From Armatimonadota bacterium (GTDB taxonomy: Bacteria; Sysuimicrobiota; Sysuimicrobiia; Sysuimicrobiales; Kaftiobacteriaceae), in the NCBI GenBank assembly GCA_020028535.1, contig JAIBHM010000036.1, forward strand, positions 1 to 12,249: a DNA stretch of 12,249 bases, given 5' to 3'. Of the stretch, positions 6,690 through 12,249 are shown one piece after another; the stretch's first letter is position 1; each line of letters starts with the position of its first letter. A program made the position numbers and the translations under genes. Below the pieces are notes generated by a model that searched no databases, was not told the DNA's origin, and worked only from the letters and a program-made list of their open reading frames with translations.

Positions 6690-8018
6690 CTACTTCACCT
6701 GACGATTATCCACGACCCTGCGCAGCTTGCCACCCTCGCTGCGGGGGAGCTTTCCGGGCGGGACCAGCTCGAGCCGGGCCGTGATGCCCAGGACGCCGAG
6801 CAGCCGCTGCCGGCACCGCATCGTCAGTTCCTGGACCATCGGCTCCTCGCCTGTGAACGATCCCCCGAACTGTTTCGCGAAGCCTTCGTTGACTTCGATG
6901 CTCACGTCGAGTTCGTCCAGGGTGCGATCGCGCGTGACGACCAGCTGATAGTGTGGGGAAAGTTCTGCGACCCCGACCAGCGCCGCCTCGATCTGGGTGG
7001 GATAGACATTCACACCGCGGATGATCAGCATGTCATCGGTGCGGCCCATCACACGGGACATCCGCACAAAGGTCCGCCCGCAGCGGCACGGCTCTGGATT
7101 GATCGAGGCGATGTCTCCCGTGCGGTAGCGGATCACCGGGAGCGCCTCCTTCGTCAACGTCGTGAAGGTGAGCTCGCCGACCTCCCCGGGTCCCAGCTGC
7201 TTGTCGGTCCGGGGGTCAATGACCTCGACGAGGAAGTGGTCTTCGAAGATGTGGGCCCCGTTTTTCTCCTCGAGACATTCGTTGCTGACCCCCGGTCCGA
7301 CGACTTCGCTCAGCCCGTAGATGTTGACGGCGGTAATCCCCAATCGTTGTTCGATCTCGTCCCGCATCGCCTCGGTCCACGGCTCCGCGCCGAGCACTCC
7401 GTAACGGAGCTTGAGATCTCCGCGCCGGATGCCACGGGCTTCTAGGGCTTCGGCCAGCGTGAGGGCGTACGAGGGCGTGCACGCGATGATCGTGGCCCCG
7501 AAGTCCTGGAGCAGCATGATCTGCCGTTCGGTGTTGCCGCCTGAGGCGGGCACGACGACGAGGCCCAGCAACTCGCCGCCGTAGTGCATCCCGAGCCCTC
7601 CGGTGAACAGACCATACCCGTACGCGTTCTGAAAGACGTCGCCCGGACGGGCGCCGCTCGCCGCCAGGCTGCGCGCGCATACTTCGGCCCAGAGCTTGAT
7701 GTCGTTCGCGGTGTACCCGACGACCGTCGGCTTGCCCGTGGTGCCGGAGGAGGCGTGGATGCGCACGGTCTCGGATAGTGGGACCGCGAACAATCCGAAC
7801 GGGTACGTGTCGCGGAAGTCGCTCTTTCGCGTGAAGGGCAGGCGCCCAACGTCCTCGAGGGTGCGGATCTGATCGGGCGCGACATGCGCCTCAGCGAGGC
7901 GCGCGCGATGCAGCGGCACGCGCTCGGAGACCCGCCGCACCACATCCTGCAGCCGGCGCAACTGAAGCGCTTCGAGCTGGGCGCGCGGCATGGTTTCCGC
8001 CCGCTCGTTCCAGATCAT
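6690..8018 (-). CDS. paaK: Phenylacetate-CoA ligase (PaaK family, AMP-forming)
   Basis: This enzyme activates phenylacetate or a related aryl acid with ATP and CoA, via an acyl-adenylate, in the cytosol. At 442 residues it has the usual PaaK length. Visible adenylate-forming motifs are SSGTTGKPT (90-98), NIYGLSE (232-238), YRTGD (298-302), GRTDDMLIIRGVNVYPTQIE (325-344) and the C-terminal catalytic Lys region around LPRSEGGK (Lys431). The CxCG pair at 311-314 before the hinge is typical of PaaK. The N-terminus, with WNERAETMPRAQLEALQL, aligns with PaaK starts and supports the ATG at 8018, although only a weak, close AGGG precedes it. It lies 34 nt after the binding-protein gene and 12 nt before the cyclase gene. 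No other phenylacetate-pathway gene (the paaABCDE oxygenase or paaG) is visible, so the exact aryl substrate is open. Linkage to a Liv-type transporter suggests uptake followed by CoA trapping. Confidence 0.94.
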   Translation of the reverse strand: MIWNERAETMPRAQLEALQLRRLQDVVRRVSERVPLHRARLAEAHVAPDQIRTLEDVGRLPFTRKSDFRDTYPFGLFAVPLSETVRIHASSGTTGKPTVVGYTANDIKLWAEVCARSLAASGARPGDVFQNAYGYGLFTGGLGMHYGGELLGLVVVPASGGNTERQIMLLQDFGATIIACTPSYALTLAEALEARGIRRGDLKLRYGVLGAEPWTEAMRDEIEQRLGITAVNIYGLSEVVGPGVSNECLEEKNGAHIFEDHFLVEVIDPRTDKQLGPGEVGELTFTTLTKEALPVIRYRTGDIASINPEPCRCGRTFVRMSRVMGRTDDMLIIRGVNVYPTQIEAALVGVAELSPHYQLVVTRDRTLDELDVSIEVNEGFAKQFGGSFTGEEPMVQELTMRCRQRLLGVLGITARLELVPPGKLPRSEGGKLRRVVDNRQVK

Positions 8019-8052
8019 GACCCTGGGTCTGTGAACCCGATGCTCAGATCAC

Positions 8053-9231
8053 TCAGCGGGCCGGCGCCCAGGTGTTGTTGCGGATCTCCAGCATCACCGC
8101 CGCCCGGCGATCCAGGCCCAGGTGATCCTTCGAAGTGTATGTGAAGATGCCGGTGATGCCCACTAACTCGTTGGTCCCGCGCTCGATCTGCTCGCGCAGC
8201 ACAGCGCGGAAGCCCCCGATGTTCTCCGGCCGCACGCCCTGGCGGAGCGTGCGTTCGATGGCCGGCCGGAGAATGAGCATGGCGTCGAGCGCGTGGCCGC
8301 CGAAGGTGTTGCGGCTACCCTTTCCATAGCGGCCTTCGTAGCGCTCCAGATAGCTCAACAATGCTTTCTTCTGTTTGTCGGAGTCGGGCAACAATTCTGC
8401 CACCAGCAACTTTCCGGCGGGCAGAAACACGCCCTCGACGCTCGCCGCCCCCAGCCGCAGGAAGTCGGCATTTGCGACGCCGTGGCTCTGATACACCGGC
8501 AGTGTGATGCCGAGGTCGCGGATATTGCGGTTCACGACGTTCGCGCCGGGTGGGATCGCCCAGATCAGAAAAGCCTGCGGATTACGACCCATCGCCCGGG
8601 TGACCTGCGCGCTGGCGTCGGTGGCGTTGCGAGCGAACGACTCGCGGGCCACGATCTCGATCCCCTTTTGCGGCGCGATTCGGTCCAGCTCGTTGAGGCC
8701 ACCCTGCCCGAAGGCGTCGTCGAAGCCGAGGAAGGCAATGCTGCGCACGCCGCGCTGGCGCATGTGGTCTGTAATTACGTCGAGCATCAACCGGTCGGTC
8801 TGGGGCGTCTTGAAGACCCACCGTCGCTGCTCGACAGGCTCGATGATGGACGCGGCGGCGGCGAGCGAGATGTTGGGCACGCGCGCGGACTGAACCGTCT
8901 GGATAATCGCGAGGCTTCCGGGGCTGGTAGTGCAGCACACGACCGCCACGACGCGGTCTTCCTCGATGAGGCGCTTGGCGGCGATGACCGCCTTGGTCGG
9001 GTCGCTTTCGCCGTCGGTGACGACGTACTGAATGCGAACGGAACCGGCCGCACTCTGGGCGGTTCCCAGTTCATCCTGATAGAGGAGGACGGTGTTCCGC
9101 TCGGGTACGCCGAGCGACGATGCCCCGCCCGTGATGTCCACGACGAACCCGATCTTGACCGCTTGCTGCTGCGCCGCCGTCGGGAGCGCCAGCAGCAGAA
9201 CCGGCAGCAGCATCAGCCACACGCGCCGCAT
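8053..9231 (-). CDS. Liv-type ABC transporter periplasmic substrate-binding protein
   Basis: This 392-residue protein is a type I periplasmic-binding-fold receptor of the LivK/Peripla_BP_6 group, which delivers ligand to the LivHMGF membrane complex. A Sec signal peptide covers residues 1-20 (MRRVWLMLLP, then hydrophobic, ending PTAA before QQQ). There is no lipobox Cys, so it is predicted to be a soluble periplasmic protein. The mature start AVKIGFVVDITG, CTTSPGSLAI (100-109), FDDAFGQGG (170-178) and the C-terminal KDHLGLD segment are characteristic. The KDHxGLD ending, as I recall, is common in receptors linked to aromatic-acid and amide metabolism as well as branched-chain amino acids, so the ligand cannot be fixed. 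The start at 9231 is supported by GGAGGTGA (9236-9243), whose GGAGG core is 7 nt upstream. The gene follows livF by 48 nt and precedes the CoA ligase by 34 nt. Confidence 0.93.
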   Translation of the reverse strand: MRRVWLMLLPVLLLALPTAAQQQAVKIGFVVDITGGASSLGVPERNTVLLYQDELGTAQSAAGSVRIQYVVTDGESDPTKAVIAAKRLIEEDRVVAVVCCTTSPGSLAIIQTVQSARVPNISLAAAASIIEPVEQRRWVFKTPQTDRLMLDVITDHMRQRGVRSIAFLGFDDAFGQGGLNELDRIAPQKGIEIVARESFARNATDASAQVTRAMGRNPQAFLIWAIPPGANVVNRNIRDLGITLPVYQSHGVANADFLRLGAASVEGVFLPAGKLLVAELLPDSDKQKKALLSYLERYEGRYGKGSRNTFGGHALDAMLILRPAIERTLRQGVRPENIGGFRAVLREQIERGTNELVGITGIFTYTSKDHLGLDRRAAVMLEIRNNTWAPAR

Positions 9232-9279
9232 ATTGTCACCTCCGGGGAATCCGTGTTCCGCTTTCTCCGGCGGACGAAC

Positions 9280-10023
9280 TTACCCCTCCGGGCCCGCTTC
9301 GACGTGCCCGCCCAGATAGGCGGCCTGCACGTTAGGATCGCGAGCCAGCGCGGCTGAGGTGCCCTGCAGCACGATCCGGCCCCCTTCCATGACGTACGCG
9401 CGATCGGCGATCCCAAGGGCGGCTTTCGCGTTCTGCTCGACGATCAGAAGGGCCTGCGCCCGCCGGCGCAGGTCCGCGAGTACGCGCAGGATCTCATTGA
9501 TCACGAGTGGGGCTAATCCGAGCAACGGCTCGTCCATGAGCAGCAGCCTCGGCCGCGCCATCAATCCCCGGCCGATGGCCAGCATCTGCTGCATACCACC
9601 CGACAGTGTCCCCGCGGGATGCCCCCGGCGTTCGCGCAGGAGTGGAAACAGCGCGTAGGCCGCGTCGACGTCCTGCTGAATTGCCGGCCCGAGGGCACGC
9701 CCGAACCGGTGGTAGGCGCCGAGCAACAGGTTGTCATTGACGCTCATCGAGGCGAACAACTGCCGCCGTTCCGGAACGAGCGAAAGGCCCAGGCGCACGG
9801 TGTCCTCAGCGGGACGGCCCACGAGCGGCGTCCCGGCGAACGTCATGGCCCCGCGCGACGGGAGCAATCCTGCGATCGCGTTCAATAGCGAGCTCTTCCC
9901 CGCGCCGTTCGGCCCAATGATCGCGACGACCTCGTCCTCGTTGACCTGCAGCGTGACGTCCCGCACGGCCTGGACGCGGCCGTAGGACGCTGCGAGGTGT
10001 TCCACCTGCAAGAGCGCGGTCAC
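9280..10023 (-). CDS. livF: Branched-chain amino acid-type ABC transporter ATPase LivF
   Basis: This 247-residue protein is one of the two ATP-hydrolysing subunits of a Liv-type (HAAT) importer and acts at the inner face of the cytoplasmic membrane. It shows Walker A GPNGAGKSS (37-45), the PERRQLF segment (84-90), signature LSGGMQQM (140-147), Walker B LLLMDEP (160-166) and VEQN in place of the switch His. That last substitution is normal for LivF and separates it from LivG. The C-terminus has the family-typical YVMEGGRIVLQG and YLGG elements. The start is GTG at 10023. It overlaps the stop of the upstream fusion gene by 4 nt (GTGA), with AGGAGG (10028-10033) just upstream, implying translational coupling. 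Confidence 0.95.
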   Translation of the reverse strand: MTALLQVEHLAASYGRVQAVRDVTLQVNEDEVVAIIGPNGAGKSSLLNAIAGLLPSRGAMTFAGTPLVGRPAEDTVRLGLSLVPERRQLFASMSVNDNLLLGAYHRFGRALGPAIQQDVDAAYALFPLLRERRGHPAGTLSGGMQQMLAIGRGLMARPRLLLMDEPLLGLAPLVINEILRVLADLRRRAQALLIVEQNAKAALGIADRAYVMEGGRIVLQGTSAALARDPNVQAAYLGGHVEAGPEG

Positions 10024-11840
10024 GAGGCCTCCTCGGCCGTGGTTTCGCCCAGGTACGCCGCGATGACGCGGGGGTCGGCCCGCACCTCAGCGGGGGTGCC
10101 CTCAGCGACCTGCTCGCCGTAGTTGAGCACGAGGATGCGATCGGCGACGCCCATCACCATTGCGACGTCGTGCTCGACCAGCATCACGGTGACGCCTGCC
10201 TCGCAGACGCGGCGGATCAGCCGGACCAGCGCCGCGCGCTCCGACGATGTCAGCCCGGAGGCGGGCTCGTCCAACAGAAGGAGCCGGGGCCCGGCGGCAA
10301 GCGCGCGGGCGATCTCGAGCAGGCGCAGCGCGCCGAACGGTAGCGTCGCCGCGGGTTCGTGCGCGCGGTCAAGGATCCCCACGAGCTGCAGATAGCCCGC
10401 TGCCTCGCTTTGGGAACGGACATCTTCGCGGCGACCCAGGCCCAACATCGCCCAAAAGAACTCGGCGCCGGTCCGGCGGTGCAGGCCAACCATGACGTTC
10501 TCAAGCACGGTGAGATCGCCGAAGACCTTCGGGGTCTGGAAGGTCCGCCCGACACCGAGCGCCGCGATGCGGTAGGGCGGGAGATGGGTCACGACTGCGC
10601 CGCGAAGGCGCACGACCCCGCGCGTGGGCCGGAGCACGCCGGAGATGAGGTTAAACGCCGTCGTCTTGCCCGCTCCGTTCGGGCCAATGATGGCGTAGAC
10701 CTCGCCCGCGCGAACGCTGAACGAGAGGTTATGCACGGCGAGCAGGCCACCGAACCGTTTCTGCAGCTGATCCACTTCCAGGACGACCTCTTGGGCGGCG
10801 GTTTCGTGCTGTGGGTCCGATGTCGTGCCGCCGGCAGGGAAGATCTCACGAGCGATGATCGCCGACTTCGCCGGTTCATCTCGCCCCCCGATGCGGAGCA
10901 GCGCGGCCACGCCCGGCCACACACCGCTGGGAGAGAGGATCACGACGACGGCCAGCAGCAGACCGAACACGATGATCTCGTACTCGGCCGACGCCCCGGT
11001 GCCGAGCAGACGCGGCATGACGGTGCGCAAGACCTCGCGCAGCGCCGTGAGGATACCGGTGCCGAGCACGGCGCCGGGAAGATGATAGATGCCTCCCAGG
11101 ACGCTCATCACGAGCAGGTCGATCGAAAAGGTGAACGCAAACGGCGAGGGGCTGACAAAACTGAGGTAGTGCACGTAGAGCGCGCCGGCAAGCCCGGCCA
11201 GACCGGCGCTGAGGGCCAGCATCCTTCCTTTGTAATAGGCGGGGTTGATGCCGAGGCTGGCGGCGGCCACCTCGCTGCTGCGGATGGCGACCAGAGCCCG
11301 TCCGATACGCGAGTGAATCAGGTTGCGGCAAAGCCAGTAGCCTGCCAGAAGGAGGCCCCAGGTGAGGTAGTAATATGCGCGGTCGCCGGCGATGACCGAT
11401 TGCCCGATGTGCAACGGTGGAATACCCGTGAGACCCGTTGGGCCGCCTGTCAGGTGCTGCAGGTTGCGGATGAAGACGTCCGCGACGATATTGAAGCCCA
11501 ACGTCCCCAGCACCAAATAATGGCCGCGCAGGACAAAGATCGGCGCGCCGATGAGAAACGCGACCAGCGCCGATCCCCCGACCGAGAGGGGCAGGGCGAT
11601 CCAGGGATCCAGGCCGCGCAGGGTCGTGATCGCGGAGATATACGCGCCGAGTCCATAAAAGGCCGCCTGTCCGAGCGAGACTTGACCCGCGTGGCCCGCC
11701 AGTAACGTGAGGCCGAGCACGATCAGACTGTACAGGCCGATGAAGACGAAGATACTCAGGCTGAGGCGGCCCTGGATGAGGAATGGCAAAACGACAAGCG
11801 CGGCCATGAACAGGGCCGTCCACGCGCGCGCCCGCCTCAT
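10020..11840 (-). CDS. LivM permease-LivG ATPase fusion of a Liv-type ABC transporter
   Basis: This 606-residue fusion joins one membrane subunit and one ATPase subunit of a HAAT importer. Residues 1-315 are LivM-like, with about eight or nine hydrophobic segments. They include the conserved GHAGQVSLGQAAFYGLGAY (49-67), TGGPTGLTGIP (131-141) and the EAA-like RSSEVAAASLGIN (187-199). Residues about 316-350 are a hydrophilic linker. Residues 351-600 are LivG-like: Walker A GPNGAGKTT (386-394), GRTFQ (Gln435), Walker B LLLLDEP (520-526) and VEHDV with switch His557. The signature reads LPFGALR (500-506), without the Gln usual at the fourth or fifth position. The ATG at 11840 overlaps the livH stop as ATGA, and the 3' end overlaps livF by 4 nt. 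Such fusions are known in the family, and because the second half is complete this is not a sequencing frameshift. Confidence 0.94.
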   Translation of the reverse strand: MRRARAWTALFMAALVVLPFLIQGRLSLSIFVFIGLYSLIVLGLTLLAGHAGQVSLGQAAFYGLGAYISAITTLRGLDPWIALPLSVGGSALVAFLIGAPIFVLRGHYLVLGTLGFNIVADVFIRNLQHLTGGPTGLTGIPPLHIGQSVIAGDRAYYYLTWGLLLAGYWLCRNLIHSRIGRALVAIRSSEVAAASLGINPAYYKGRMLALSAGLAGLAGALYVHYLSFVSPSPFAFTFSIDLLVMSVLGGIYHLPGAVLGTGILTALREVLRTVMPRLLGTGASAEYEIIVFGLLLAVVVILSPSGVWPGVAALLRIGGRDEPAKSAIIAREIFPAGGTTSDPQHETAAQEVVLEVDQLQKRFGGLLAVHNLSFSVRAGEVYAIIGPNGAGKTTAFNLISGVLRPTRGVVRLRGAVVTHLPPYRIAALGVGRTFQTPKVFGDLTVLENVMVGLHRRTGAEFFWAMLGLGRREDVRSQSEAAGYLQLVGILDRAHEPAATLPFGALRLLEIARALAAGPRLLLLDEPASGLTSSERAALVRLIRRVCEAGVTVMLVEHDVAMVMGVADRILVLNYGEQVAEGTPAEVRADPRVIAAYLGETTAEEAS

Positions 11841-12249
11841 TCCTGCGCTGCTTCCTCGCTGATGATGAGCCCGACCCGCAGCGCGGCGAGCGCCCGCCAG
11901 AGCAAGACGGCGATCAGCACGCCGAACGCGATCGCGTCACGGTAGTTCGATGAGATGAGTCCGGCGCCAAGCGCCTCGACAATTCCAAAGGCAAGGCAGG
12001 CAAGCACGGTCCAGGGATAGCTGGCCATGCCCACGACCACCGCTCCCACAAACCCTTTCAATCCGAGGATGAGCCCCATGTCGTATGTGGCGAACGTGAG
12101 TGGGGTGATCAACACGCCGGCGAGTCCCCCGAGGGCGCCGGCGATAGCCCACGCCAGCGTGCCCATCCTCTCGACGCGGATGCCGACGAGCCGCGCTGCC
12201 GTCGGATTCACGGCGCACGCGCGGAGCGACTTGCCGCGGATCGTGCGAG
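11837..12249 (-). CDS. livH: Liv-type ABC transporter permease LivH, 5' end outside window
   Basis: This is the C-terminal part of the second membrane subunit of the Liv-type importer. The frame is open to the window edge and 137 residues are visible. LivH proteins are about 290-300 residues, so roughly the first half is missing. The visible part starts in the cytoplasmic EAA-like loop (KSLRACAVNPTAARLVGIRVERM), where the conserved Asn-Pro-x-Ala-Ala-x-x-x-Gly-Ile pattern contacts the ATPases. Hydrophobic segments follow (WAIAGALGGLAGVLI, GAVVVGMASYPWTVLACLAFG, AIAFGVLIAVLLW), ending in a short charged tail. An internal GTG at 12211 could be mistaken for a start, but homology continues upstream of it. 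The stop overlaps the ATG of the LivM-LivG fusion by 4 nt. Confidence 0.92.
   Translation of the reverse strand, partial: RTIRGKSLRACAVNPTAARLVGIRVERMGTLAWAIAGALGGLAGVLITPLTFATYDMGLILGLKGFVGAVVVGMASYPWTVLACLAFGIVEALGAGLISSNYRDAIAFGVLIAVLLWRALAALRVGLIISEEAAQE

Noticed and set aside
5772..7445. Long + strand open frame (557 codons) antisense to the cyclase and CoA-ligase genes
   Set aside because: It is opposite two strongly conserved genes, has no recognisable domain, and such open antisense frames are expected in GC-rich coding DNA.
9232..9279. Possible terminator or promoter in the 48-nt gap before the binding-protein gene
   Set aside because: Only a tiny TCCG/CGGA inverted repeat and a good RBS are present; there is no T-tract and no -35/-10 pair.
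8293..9357. + strand open frame (354 codons) over the binding-protein gene
   Set aside because: Shadow of a gene with signal peptide, RBS and a full periplasmic-binding fold on the - strand.
10359..11705. Long + strand open frame (448 codons) antisense to the LivM-LivG fusion
   Set aside because: The composition is rich in Arg, Asp, Glu and Gly like a reverse-strand shadow, with no motif; the - strand reading has complete transporter motifs.
1..12249. Mobile element, CRISPR, defence island or tRNA
   Set aside because: No transposase, integrase, direct-repeat array, terminal inverted repeats, att-like duplication or tRNA-like cloverleaf was seen; the NB-ARC protein is a cyclase/TPR regulator and has no effector domain typical of antiphage STAND systems.

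Overview
The window is a GC-rich chromosomal stretch. Except for one small gene on the + strand, every gene lies on the - strand, tightly packed. The organism is probably an uncultured, free-living diderm bacterium. The transporter binding protein has a cleavable signal peptide and no lipobox cysteine, and the + strand gene encodes an exported beta-rich protein ending in Phe, as many outer-membrane barrels do. The cyclase/STAND/TPR protein, a LivM-LivG fusion and several Liv/PaaK genes together resemble soil and subsurface lineages such as Rokubacteria/Methylomirabilota or CSP1-3-like bacteria. That placement is a guess from style, not a demonstrated assignment.

Right part (12249 down to 3786, - strand): one probable polycistronic unit. 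Its order of transcription is livH (5' end outside the window), a livM-livG fusion, livF, a livK-type periplasmic binding protein, a PaaK-type phenylacetate-CoA ligase, and a 963-residue cyclase-homology/NB-ARC/TPR protein. The first three genes overlap by 4 nt at each junction, and the others are separated by 48, 34 and 12 nt. Together they look like high-affinity uptake of an amino acid or aromatic acid, CoA activation of an aryl acid, and a signalling ATPase carried on the same transcript.

Middle (2905 to 3799): a 190-bp divergent intergenic region, then a + strand gene for an exported protein of unknown function. That gene converges on the cyclase gene and overlaps its end by 14 nt. A strong GC-rich hairpin lies just past its stop codon, inside the cyclase coding sequence.

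Left part (2904 down to 1, - strand): a divergent adenine deaminase-like amidohydrolase, whose promoter geometry predicts a leaderless GTG-started mRNA, followed after 90 nt by an M32 (Taq-type) metallocarboxypeptidase whose C-terminus lies beyond the window.

I see no rRNA, tRNA, CRISPR array, insertion sequence, integrase, phage gene or defence island. Most of the window is conventional metabolism and transport. The points most worth a second look are the cyclase domain with altered catalytic residues placed in a transport operon, the amidohydrolase missing several adenine deaminase signatures, the probable leaderless start, and the unknown exported protein.
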